From the NCBI GenBank assembly GCA_030674185.1, contig CM060306.1, forward strand, positions 45,576,983 through 45,640,982: a stretch of 64,000 nt of DNA, in the 5' to 3' direction. Below are positions 45,701-58,816 of this stretch, in pieces. This DNA comes from Monoplex corrugatus (taxonomy: Eukaryota > Mollusca > Gastropoda > Littorinimorpha > Ranellidae). Numbering within the stretch: position 1 is the first letter of the stretch; the number at the start of each line of letters is the position of its first letter. A program made the position numbers and the translations under genes. The notes under the pieces are model-generated. The model was not told where the DNA came from, ran no database searches, and saw nothing but the letters and a program-made list of their open reading frames with translations.

Positions 45701-48700
45701 TGGCTGCCTTCCCGATCCTCTTGTCGACCTCTGTGTTAAGGGAGAGGTTATCGGTGATGGTGGACCCAAGATATGTGAATTGATGGATGGCTTCAAGCTC
45801 GTAGTCATCAATGGTGATGGCTGGTGGAGATGGCGTGTCTTGGCCCAGGACGTTTGTCTTCTTAAGACTGATGGTCAGACCAAAATCTTTGCAGGCCTGG
45901 GAGAAGGGGTCCATTAGTGACTGCAAGTCCCGCTGAGTATGGGTCACAATTGCGGCATCGTCTGATGAGGGCTTCACGGACCTTTGTCCTTGCTCTGAGG
46001 CGGGCGAGGTTGAAGAGCCTGCCATCTGATCTGGTCCGCAGGTGGATCCCTTCTTGCGCTGTGCTGAACGCATGCCTCAGGAGGAGAGCGAAGAAGATTC
46101 CAAAGAGGGTTGGGGCCAGGACGCAGCCTTGTTTCACACCGCTGCGTACGTCGAAGGGCTTGGAGAGGTTTCCGTTGAACTGCAACATCCCTTTCATGTT
46201 TGAGTGGAAGGACTCAATTAAGCTGTGCAGTTTGGGGGGGCAGCCGATTTTTCGGAGAGCCCTGAAAAGGCCATCTCTGCTGACTAGGTCAAAGGCCTTG
46301 GTGAGGTCAATCAATGCCACATACAGGGGCATCCGCTGCTCTCTGCACTTCTCCTGGATTTGGCGAAGGGAGAAGACCATGTCTACCGTGGATCTCTCTG
46401 CTCGAAAACCACACTGTGATTCCGGGTAGACGCATTCAGCCAGTTTCTGCAGGCGGATTAGGAGGACCCGAGCATAGACTTTGCCAACAATGCTGAGGAG
46501 CGAGATACCTCTGTAGTTGTTGCAGTCGCTCCTTTCGCCCTTGTTTTTGTACAGGGTGACGATCTTGACGTCCCTCATGTCCTGTGGTACAGCTCCCTCA
46601 TTCCAACACTGACAGAGAACTGCGTGCAAAGGGTGCAGAAGAGAAGTCTTGCAGTGCTTGATGAGGTCTGGGGGAATTCCGTCGTTGCCAGGTGCCTTCC
46701 CTGATGCCAGGCTATCAATGGCCTTGCTGAGTTCGTCCGCAGTTGGCTCTGCGTCAAGTTCTTCCATTACCGGCATGCACTTAATGGCATCGAGGGCTAA
46801 GGGGGACACCATGTTCTGTGTGGAGTAGAGGTCGGAGTAGTGTTCCGCCCATCTTTCCATCTGTTGGCTAGGATTGCTGATTACTTCCCCAGTGGAGGAT
46901 TTGAGGGGGGCGATCTTGCTCTGTGTTGGTCCCAGTGCCTTCTTGATGCCATCATACATTCCTCGGATGTTGCCTCTTTCAGCAGCACTCTGTATCTCTT
47001 CGCTGAGCTCTGTCCAGTACTCGTTTGCGCAGCGCCTGGCGTTAAGCTGAACCTTACTTCTGGCAGCCCTGAGGATTTGCAGGTTCTTCTCACTGGGTGA
47101 CCGCTTATACTTGGTGAGTGCGGCACGCTTGGCCTCAACAGTGGGAGTCATCTCTGATGATTTGGCCTCAAACCAGTCGTGGGACTTCACAGTTTTCTTC
47201 CCAAAGGTGGCCATAGCAATGCGGTGCATGGTGTCTCGTAGCGTTTCCCATCTCTCAGTGACAGAGTCTCTGGGCTGCAATGCATCGTATTCTCTCTGAA
47301 AGGCCTCTGCGAACTGTTCTACAAGATCTGGCTGAGACATCTTGCTGACGTCAATGCGAGGGTTCCCTTGTTTCTTTGAGCAGTGGAACTTCTTTGGTTG
47401 TAGCCTGATCTTGCAACATACCAGAGAGTGGTCTGTGTCGCAGTCTGCGCTGTGATAAGAGCGAGTTTGGAGAACGTTTTTGATAGCGGCACGTCTTACT
47501 AGGATCAAATCCAGTTGGTGCCAATGTTTTGAGCGGGGATGCCTCCAGGAGACTTTGTGCTGAGGCTTCGTCTTGAAGAAGGAGTTGGCGATGCACAGTT
47601 CATGGCAGGCGCAAAACTCAAGCAGTCGCTGTCCATTCTCATTCATTTTCCCCACTCCAAAGGAACCGAGGCAGAAGGGCCATGAGTCATTGTCTGCACC
47701 CACTCTGGCATTGAAGTCGCCCAGGAGAACAAGTTGTTCTGTCCTGGGGATGTTCCTTATGGTTGATGCAAGATTTTCGTAGAACTCATCCTTGGTGTCA
47801 GGAGAGGCGGACAGAGTTGGAGCATAAACGCTGATGAGAGTGACATAGCCTTCGGTGGTGTTGAGGCGGAGAGTCAAGAGTCGTTCTGAACCGCCACTGC
47901 CTGGTTCAATCATGTTCAGCAGGCTGTTCCTTACTGCAAAGCCTACTCCGTGCTCTCTTGGGGCATCAGAACTCTTTCCTTGCCAGAAGAAGGTGTAGTC
48001 CCTTTCCTTTAGTGTTCCTGAGTCAGCCAGCCGTGTTTCCTGCAGAGTGGCAATGTCCACATTGAGCCTCTTTAGTTCGCTCTTTATGACGGCGGTTTTT
48101 CTGGCGTCGCTGATGTCTTGCAGATCTTGGGAGAGCCCAGGCATCATTGTTCTGACATTCCAACAGCCCAGTTTCACTGCTGATCCTTTTCCTGATCCGT
48201 TTCTTGAATTTGAATTTTTCTTTTTGTTTGGTGCGGTAATTAACGACCTGATTGTCAGATTTTCTCCTAATCTTCATGCACCCAATGAAGAAGGCAGGTC
48301 GTGGCGGGACAGCACCTAACTGGCTGGGGGCTGCCCAGCTTAGGCGGGCGGTAGCTGTCCAGTAAGACACGAAGGTCTCTCCCACCGTCAAAAGCAACCC
48401 CTGGCGTCAGCTCTACGCCAGTTGAGCAATGACTTATCACCGGTATCTGTTGCTTCCCGTGTTGTGCCGACACTAGTGTTAGTAGCGAGGCTGGAGTGTC
48501 CTCTCCAGGTCGTAGGTGCAGAGTGTTTGTGGATGAATGGACGGATGTAAGCCTGGGTAGTGTAATATGGAAGACAGGCTGTTGCCCATGCAACTTGTCC
48601 CCCCTCTCCACCTCGCTGACAGATCCAAAGGAACAGCAGGGCTGTTACGTTTTGGTGCCAACGCGGCCGCAGGAGCTGCCGGAAAATGACAAAGTTTGCC

Positions 48701-51700
48701 ATCCAACCGCCTTAGGGGCCCCACACCGGATTTACTGTCAGGGTTACTCCCTTAGCTAGATGGCCGCGGTTAGCTCTCCAGAGCTGGCGTCCTTTGATGG
48801 ATCTAATTTATTTCCACCAGGGTTTCTAGCCACCCTCCTCACCATCCTGAGAGGACTGGTGGGGTTGCTGATTTAGTCGCCAGCAATTCGACCCTGTGAC
48901 AGGTAGTACTGAGTTCCAGGTTACCAGTAGCGGATACATCTATCCGACCTGACATTAGCGTTTGGTACGCTACTAAAAAACAGTGTTGGCAAACAGAAAT
49001 GTGCGTATTGTTCAAGCAGTTTTGCACATTGTTAATATAACATTTTACCATATACAGAACATCTTACATATTGTTGATACCACGCTGTTGCAGACCTTAC
49101 TTCACTTACTGGGTTACCTTCGTGCATGTTGTGGCCTTTTGTGTGGCATCGCTTGTCTATGACTTGGCTCCCGTCGGCTTGGGCAAACACACAGAGCGAA
49201 AAACGGTGAGTGCACAGTTGAACAGTATCTGCAAGGCTCACGTCACTGATATCATTGTCTTGGGGAATGGAATTCAGCGCTAAAAACAACAGGGATGTTA
49301 TCTGGGAATGTTATCTGTTTAACATAGAATGATACATTTATGCTTTATCCACGTCTCGGTTTTAACCTATTTAGTTCTGTTGTTCTTTGTGTGTGGGTAT
49401 AACATAGAGACTGACACTATGATATAATACATTGCTAACTTTTATACATGGAACTGTATATTTGTTTAAAAAATATACATTGTATCATACTGAGATGTAC
49501 TCAACTCTGGTCTAATTACTTTTGGGTTGTTGTTGTCATGGTTGTTTTGTGGCTGCTTCATAGAAGTCATTTTCTTCTTGCTTATTCCTTTACGTTTAAT
49601 GTTGGCTGCATTGTTCGCACAACTCTCCCTTTCTTCCTGCCTTTAAATCATTTTACTGTTCAGATTGAAATTGTGTTTAGTTTTTATCATGATTTTAAAT
49701 TATTTTACTGTTCAAGTTGAAAATGTATTTAGTTTTTATCATGACAATACTCGTATTACAATGAAAAGAATGTTCAATTTCATTTAATGTCTATCCACAT
49801 AATGTGATATTAGAAAATGGGATCTAATGTATGAGGGGGGATGTGCTACAATTCTGCTATTCAAGTTGAAAATGTGTTTTGCTTTTAACCTGTTAGTATT
49901 GCCAGTTACAGTGAAACGAGTATTGGGGGAGGGACTTTTTTGTACGGTGACGAAGAACGGGATGTGTTTCAGATTCGTCTATCCAGTCTGGCACATGAAA
50001 TAAAAGAATACACCGAGTTCAGGAACCTGTGGATTGGGCCTCGGGAGGTAAAATAGATAAGCACATATGCGACTCAAAAAGGGTTAAAACAAGTAACGCT
50101 AAGTCAGCAATGTCGTTTATGGAATTTGGTAAATTATAAATATGATGATTCTATCACCTGCATTTTATTTGTGAAATTTAGACTGGTGCCTGGTTCTGGC
50201 ATCTATAATGAGTTGGGAATCTGTAGATTGTTCAGGAATGATTTATCGCACTTGGGACAATTAGGCTACCTGTCCGCTCCACCCAGATCTACCAGTGATT
50301 ACCTGTTCGATCCCTTGATTCTGCGCAAAACCTTATGCACAAATAAGGTCTTGAAATGGAGTAGAGTGGGATGGAGTGGTCAATGAGACATATGAAATAC
50401 AATGACTCAAGAATGATTCGAGCATTAAGATGGTCAACGAACAGGCCAATTTCCGTGTTGCGGGTTGAGACTGAACTCACACTACTAACAAGTCTATTCG
50501 AAACTTTATAAATTACATGAAGTAAATGTAAAAGTTATCCTCGGAAATGAATTTGCGAATGTCAGATGACAAATATCTTACCCATTTTGGAGGGATATAT
50601 CAAAACAAATAGCCCACACCTCGCCCGCCTCTCCCCTACAGAAAAAAATGGAAATAGTCTTGTCAGAACGCAAATACATGCAAACATGCAAACACACAAA
50701 ACAGTACATATATTGATTAAAGATTGTACAGGCAATGGAATCTTTCAAATTAAACATTTAATCGACGAGCAGATTTTTTTCTTTATGACAGCAGATTTTT
50801 TTCTTTATGGCGGATAACTCTAGCAGCTGTAAAGGATGCTTTCTCTTATTTAAAAGGGTGAAATGGCAGAAAGTACACCCCCATACATGTAATGTCGACG
50901 ATAATGGTCTGAAACATGGTAAGATACTAAAGCAGTATATCAAGATGTGAAATCGTCCTTGCAGCAGTGAAGAAAAGAAATAATCAGTATAATATGGAAC
51001 AGCACTGAAACCAAATATTGAGGGTTATTTTTTTCTGATCAACAGCTGTGATGGTTCCAGTGTAAACTGATGAATAATAGTTACCAACCAATCTATTTGA
51101 ACACAAAACAGCAGACTTAGACAAACTGTACGGTGAAGAGAAAGAATCAGTTTCTTGGTTATTTTGGAACTGTAAAAAGACATGTCAAGGACGTTTTGAT
51201 CAGTTTTATATACGTGTTAGTATACTTTGGTATGTTTGAACATTTCTGTTCAGTTTTTTAAACCCCTGGTGATAAATTGGGCAAAATGGTTAACTCCAGG
51301 GGCTTATCCTTAGATTATGTGCGCGAATAGATTGATATGGGTGCTGAATTTATTCCAGGTGGATTTTTTTCAGGGTCAGCTATCATTAGCATCATCACCA
51401 CCCATATGATGACGTTGACACTTCACAAAGACTGACACAAAGATGCCCAAGCTGTCTTTAATGATGTCTTGAAGTGCAGTCCATTGTTCATGTTGGTATC
51501 GCGTTGCTGAACCTAGAACAAAAAAAATATTCTTACTGAGATAACAAAATTGTCATTTCCTGTATCTTTGTCATTAATACTATCATTATCATCATTACCG
51601 TTGTAGAAGAATGGTTACAGATGGATTTGATACATCTGGGAGCGAGGTATTCCCCCTGCATGAGAGTGGACCCCAATCTGAAAGCCTTGCTAGATTTAGA

Positions 51701-51955
51701 CAGAAAGATGGAAAACGGGTCTGCCTGCTGTGTACGGAACGACGGCTTAGGATGTGTACAGCGAGTCGAGGCACAATGCGTAAGTCCCAGTCGATTTTTA
51801 TTGAAGTACTCATTTCATGTCTGTCAGCCTTATCCGTCATCTTCTGCATTTTTCATGAAAATGTGTAATTATTTCATATTAACCAGATGGGATTGCGAAG
51901 GGTGGTGGATATAAGTGTGCATACGTATGCCTGAGTGTGTGTGTGTGTGTGTGCG

Positions 51956-52030
<75 letters not shown>

Positions 52031-55000
52031 CTAATCATGTCAGTTGAGATTTTATGTGATTTGAGGATTAATTTTCACCAGAGCTGGGTCAGATGTCTGG
52101 TCTGTTAATGAATTATGAACGCTTTCGTTGAACGTGATCTAGTTTTTGGTTCACAATCACCCTATGATTGTAACTATATTGCCATCAATTCCTTGGCTGT
52201 TAATGGAGTTTCTGGGTTTGTTCGAGAGGGATTCACCAGACTCGGACAAATCCACTGCGCTTCACTCAAATCTTCCAGTAACTATGTCGTGGACACCTTG
52301 AGCCAGCGAAGATCCGTATGTTGCCAGTTTGTTTTTTAAAAGGAATAGAAAGATGTTGTTTGTTGGTAAGGATTATTTTCGTCATTAACATAGGTTCTTT
52401 TTATAGGGATACAGTGAACACAGAGTAGATAAGGAGTCAAAAGCACATGGAGTTAATCTGCATCAGCAAACAGTGTGCTGATCTCGTTGAAGCTTAACTG
52501 ATCAATTATTTTTAAGTTTGAATTTGTGGTTCCTATACGTGTTGAACCAGTTGTGGCCGGTGTGGAGTCCTATGAGGACCACTTGCTGCTCTTTGGACAG
52601 ATGGTTCTGGTCCTCCCTCTCTGTCCGTGGCTTAAGATAAGGAAAGGTCTGATGATGCTCGTCTTCTCACTGTAGCTGATGCTGGTTTCTGGTCAGTCTT
52701 CCTGGACTCCTCTTTTTGCTAGTTCATATACTCTCTCGTTCCCTGTTATCCCACAGTGAGTGAGAAAGCCCAAGTAGAAGATTATTCTTCTAGTTCTTCT
52801 AACTTGCTTGAAGGCCTTTGTCGGTTGGTGGAGTTTGTCATTCTCCAGGGCCTGGAAAACAGAGAAGGCATCTGAGAGGAAGAGGACTTGACAGCATGTG
52901 TCATCTGTATTCTGAATCATTTAGGATGCATTCGTGAGAGCCTGTGTTTCTGATTGGTAGTTGGTGCAGTCTTTGCCCACAGGAACAACTGGCACTTGTG
53001 GTTGCAGCCACTGGGAAGTTGATGAGAATACCGGTACCCCCATTCTTCACAGCATTGGTGGCTGATCCATCGGTGTATACAAATATCCATGGCGTCTGTG
53101 TGTAATGGATCTTCTATCGTAGCCAACGCGAAAGCTCAGTGTGCAGTGACATCGTGTATTTCCACTGAAGTGACATGGTAGAATGTCTTTAGGGTTCTGA
53201 ATAGGCTTTGCTTAACTTTTGGACCAAATCCATCAAGCAAATGAAAACAGTTTTGGTCAAAGAAAAAAGTTTGTTTGACTTGACTTTTCTGTTCATGAGA
53301 AACCTAGAAGAATGCCCTGCGATAAAGGTTGGACGAAAAAATGATAAACAGCATTCGTCGCGCAAATGACATCGTGCTAATTGCAGAAAATGAAAGGGAC
53401 CTACAAAACATTGTGAATATGATAGAAAGCAAAAATAAAGGGCTAAATGGCAAGAAGACTGATGTCATGGTAATCAGTAAAAAACACGAAGTCCCCTAAC
53501 AGCAAATGGCACAACTTTGAGACAGTTGATAAGTTTAAATATCTGGGAACGGTCATGTCACCAGACGGCAGATGCACATCAGAAATAGCCAGCAGAATCG
53601 GCCAAGCCAAAACAGCATTCAAGAAGATGAAAAGCGTTCTTACCAATAAATGCCTGTCAGTTAACATCAGGAAGAGAGTTCTTGACTGTGATAAGGAACC
53701 GATAATGTTATACGGTTGTGAGGCGTGGACAGTCAACATGCAAAGCCAGAACAAGATTGAGGCAACTGAAATGTGATTTCTAAGAAGGATACTGAGAGTT
53801 CTATGGACAGCAAAGAAAACAAACAAGACAGTCTTGATGGAGGCAGACACAAGAAGATCATTCATAAGGAAGATTAGGAAAAGAGGCCATTTTATGAGGA
53901 AAGGGAAATTGACCACCTGGTCACAACAGGAAAGCTAGAGGGAAAGAGAACACCAGGTAGACCCAGAGAGAAAGTATTGGACGGACTTGCAGGATGGCTG
54001 AGGACAGAGAGGGTGGAAGATGTGCTTGCAGTAACGAAGGATAGATTCATATGGAGGGCCCTAATCGCCAACGCCATGCGGCAGGGCACATGATGATGAT
54101 GATGATGATGATAATGATGATGACTTTTTGGGGGGGATGAAAATACTTTATTTTTTTAGTTATGTCAGTTTGGTTGGTCGTTCTGTTCTTATCCTATTTG
54201 TATTCCAAAGGAAAAGTAATGGGTGGTCACGAAGTTTTGAATCTATCGTAATGGCTGAAAGGTTGGAGATTCAAGTCCCATAAGTCAAAATCACTGTGGG
54301 ATTTTTCACACCCAGACAATTTCTACTTAGAGTTGAGTGGTGCTGTGAGTAGGTCCCGTGGCAATATGCAGTCAATCTCAATTTCTTAACGGATGGGCCA
54401 GTTAAGGTGTTGGTCAGATTTCATAAACGGATAGGCAAGTCAACGTATTTTTGAAAATTTTTGACCGACACTACAGGTGCTAGTATTTCTCGGGCCCTGG
54501 TGACATCAGAATGTATTATGAAAGAAAGCATACAGTGCAGCCCTCTCACACAGGAAAGTAGGACACCACAGCGTTACTATTATCATGGATCGTTATAACC
54601 TATAGGTAATCGTTTCGTTGACTGAAATTGAGTCATATAGATGAATTCTAATAACGATGGTGCCCAGCTTTTTGTGCTGTCAGTATGTGCTTTCATCAGG
54701 ACTTACTGTCCACTTGGGAGAAGTGGAAGCCTGAAGAAGACTCGGGACCTGATGGCAGGACGTCTGGCTCTGTTTGTGGACAGGACCCTTCGTAAGTAGG
54801 CATGACTTTGTATGCGTGTGATATTTTAGGCGTAAAGAAATTTTTCGTTTTGTTTGGATATTTTTGGTTGTTGTCGTTCTGGTTTTTGTCTGTCGTCTTG
54901 TCTTGGCTTGTGTTGGTTTCCGTTTTCTCGTATCTACGCTGTAGTGTGTGTTCTGCATCGCATCATCATTACATACCATGTATTAAAAGCTTATGTGTAT

Positions 55001-58000
55001 CGTTCTGTATTGTGCTGGTTGAGTTTTTGTGTTGTGTTGTGTTGTTTTGTGCTGTGCTGTGCTGTTTGTGTTGTGTTGTGTTTGTGTTGTGTTGTGTTGT
55101 GTTGTGTTGTGTTGTTGTGTTCTGTAATGTTGCGTTGTGTTACAGAGATGAGTTGTAGTGTTACCGTGTGGTCATTTCACATCGTCCGCAAGGCCATTGT
55201 TTATTGTGTCTTTGGAACGACTTGTAACAAGTTATACTGACTTAATGAAAATCAGTCTGTTTCCAAAGGGTATCAGTTGAAATTTCACTGAAAAGAATTC
55301 GAAATTGTTTGCAGGCATGGCACTTATGGAGTGGGCATGGTTTATCATTAAAAGTTTTTTCAACAAATTTGGATAAAAAGGAGACAAGAACATGCAAGCT
55401 CTACATTCATTACATAATTTTATTTCCACGCGACTGTGGTGTGCGACCTGAACTGTCAATATTTAGCTGATCATTGGCTGTTTCGGCCTCCCACTACGTT
55501 GCTCATAATGAAAGCCTCTTACCCCACCCCATCTCCAAACGACTTCCATTATGCCATTTCTTAATCGTTGAATAGGAAGGTGCATCCTCCCTGTGACCTT
55601 CACCAGTTCTTCGTAGGTTACTTGAGTAGTCTTAATTTTTTTCTGGCAAAATGAAATGATGACATGCCATGCTGAATTGTCCTATTTTTTGGAAACTGAG
55701 AGTATAAGATATTGAAACTTGATGACTTACAAACATTACGTCATTGCTCATATTTTGTGTGCAGCCCTCCAAGATGTACGTGCACATTGTGCCAAATTTC
55801 GTTCTTGTAGCTAAACTCCTTCTTGGTAAGGCCGAGAACTTTTGGGACACCCCCTCCACTAATCTTGAAATGCATAAACAGCAACAAGCATAGTACATCT
55901 GGTTTTGTGGGCTATCTGTACTTTGTCGTCTTTGTGCCCCATCGAACATCTTCCGAACTAGAACATGCTACCACGTAAAAATAATTGTACTTACAGTCTT
56001 CTGTTTTGACGTGTCTCTTTTTATGCTATTTCATCATTTTCTGCAAGAAAATCAAAATATTTGGTGTCTTGTAACATCTGTAGCTTGAACGATATATGAG
56101 CTATAATGTGTATTGCAAATCGACCTTTTCATATACTGTTTCTTTGATTATTCACGTATGTCATCAGAGATTTTTTTGGCACTTCACGTCACACAAACAG
56201 ATCAAACATCATGGCCCATGAGCTTGAAAACAATGTTGTCTGCTGAATAATGTCAAAAGGTCCTATTTTGTGGGGTAGCAGAGTTGCATGATTGTTTTGG
56301 CTAACTTTGAGTGGTAGAAGTGTCTGAAATCAATCGCTTTCCCAGTGTATGTTTCATATTTTTTTAAACAAGTATTCTTCGATAAAATACATTCAGCCGA
56401 CTTGTGATTAAAAAAAAACCTTGTGTTCGTGCAAGGCTGGTTTTGCTTGTATGGAAATGGCATAATGATAAATTCCAGTGTCCACAAAATTACTTTATTC
56501 TTTGAGAAATGTTTTATGGATTTGTTACTTGCAGATACTGCATTGCACCGGCCTCGGCTGATCCCTTTGAGTGGCCGGACTCCATCGTTGACTGGCCTGT
56601 AAGTGAGTCCCGTGGAACAGCGCTTGTGTGCTGGGCTTTTCCCTGTAGGCTTTCTCTGTCTGTCTTCCTTGCATTTTAATAATTTCGCTTCACTTTTGGG
56701 CGTCTTCGAACAAAACGATTTATGTTCAGAATCTGTGTATGTATGTACTTGTCCATGTTCCTCCACATGCTTGGACAATATCTCTTTCCTCCGACACAAG
56801 ACCCTTGCCAGCGCATAGGGTTTTGCGGCAGGCTCAGGAAGTCTACCAGTTCAGACAGATTTGAGTGGAGCGCGTATGGAGTTGCCCGAGTGCGATGAAT
56901 CCCTCTTGAACAAACTCCAAACTCCTCTCACACATATGCGCCCACATGCATGCAGCCAGTAACACATACTCAAGCACACACACGCGCGCGCGCACACACA
57001 TGTAACACACACACACATACACACACAAAACACACACATACACACACATACACATACATGTACATACACACACACTCACACTAAAGACCATTTTGTTTAT
57101 CAGTTGTGTACAGAAACACGATCCACTAATAAAAGCCAGCGTGTCAGTCGAGATAGGCACATGTCCTGTGAATTGCTGGGTCATCCTTGTTGCTTTGGTA
57201 TCCACGGGGAATGCTGGATCACCACGCGGGAACACTGCGACCTCATCAGGGGAAGATTCCACATGGACAAGTTTCTCTGTTCCCAGGTTTGTCATAGGCG
57301 CCAGAGATGTGCGTGTTGCTCAGGATGAGTTTATGCATGCTTGAATGTGCGTTTTTGTGTGTACGTGTGTGGGTGCTTGATTGTGTGCGACACAGAGTTG
57401 TTGACAAGAGTTGTGTCAGGATTTGTCGTCTGTATACAAGACAGGGCTTTAAAAATGTGTATGTCTCTTAATCAAGATCTTCAGAACCTAAGCCAGTTTG
57501 TCGTAGTTTGTCTGACCGAGTGGGAGTTAGACAAGGTTGTATCCTTTCACATTATCTCTTTGATGTCTATACGGAACAAGTCATGTGATGCTGATATAGA
57601 TTAGAAGGCGTGGTTATAAAGATAGGAGGAAAAATACTTTCAAACCTACGCCATGCCGATGAAACTGCGCTATTAGCAGACAACATTACCAGTATAAAAA
57701 GAATTCTATACAGGGTGGATGCAACAGGTAAAACGGCTGGCCTAAACTTGAACGCCAAGGAAACAAAAGTGCTACATAGTAAAGGCAGAGACACTGAAAA
57801 CAATCATGACATCTTAAATAATAAAGTTCCTTCAGAAAATGTTGAAGATTTTAAGTATTTTGATTCTGCAAAAACTGATGATGGAACCTGCTCTAAAGGC
57901 ATCAAAATAAGGATTGGAATGGCAGAGCAAAAAAATATTGGTCCAACTCAGCAATATCTGGAAAGACAGGCATACCAAATGGCCTGAAAATTAAACTTTT

Positions 58001-58485
58001 AAAATGTTTGATCTGGCCGATCATGATTTATGGCTGCGAAAGTCTGGACTTGCAGAAAAGCTGATTGCAAAAGAATTGAGGCAGCAGACATGTGGTTTTA
58101 TCGGAGACTACTACGTATCAAATGGACAGATAGAAGAACTAATGAAAGGTCCTGGGAGAACTTGATACCACCAGAAAATTACTACCAGACATCAACAAGA
58201 GCAAACTGAAATACATCGGCCATGTGTCACATAGTAAGAACACAGACCCCATGGCAACCATTTTTCAAGGAAAAACAAGGGCAAAAGGGAAGAAAAGCAG
58301 ATCTCCAATCTCATACATCGAGAACATAACAAACATCAGTGGCCGAAACATTGACGTTATCCAGAAAAGTCAAGACACTGCCATTTACAGTTTCTCTCGC
58401 AACTCCAGTGACACAAGTTTCCCAGTATATACAGTGAACATTCATGATACGATCAAACTTTGGTTTGCAAAGTATTAGGGAGAGA

Positions 58486-58560
<75 letters not shown>

Positions 58561-58784
58561 TGGTGACGCATGTGCATACATACGTGGGCATGTATATGGA
58601 TTTATTCATGTTTGTGTATATGCTGGTTCGTTTGTTTGTTTTTGCAGACATCATGCTTTGAACAGATTTGTGGCATGATCCCATTTAGCAGCACTAAGAA
58701 ACCGGATCAGGTGTATCGACTGTGGACTTCCCTCTTCTTGCATGCGGGGTATAGTGTGTGTGTGTGTGTGTCTTTCTTTCTTTC

Positions 58785-58816
<32 letters not shown>

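Larger units (their letters stand above)
44970..48850 (-). mobile_element. APE-type LINE (RTE-like), nearly full length, antisense in iRhom intron
   Basis: Inserted between iRhom exons 5 and 6 on the opposite strand. From right to left: a ~650-bp 5' region (to about 48850), an EN-RT ORF, and a short 3' end near 44970. It is broken by a small deletion in the RT core at about 45964. No target-site duplication could be fixed by eye. Confidence 0.8.

Noticed and set aside
53555..53776. Independent gene on the + strand
   Set aside because: It is the post-RT region of an RTE LINE, with adjacent stops and a microsatellite tail.
54802..55240. Cysteine/valine-rich membrane-protein-like frames after iRhom exon 9
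   Set aside because: They derive from T-rich intron and a (TGTTG)n microsatellite.
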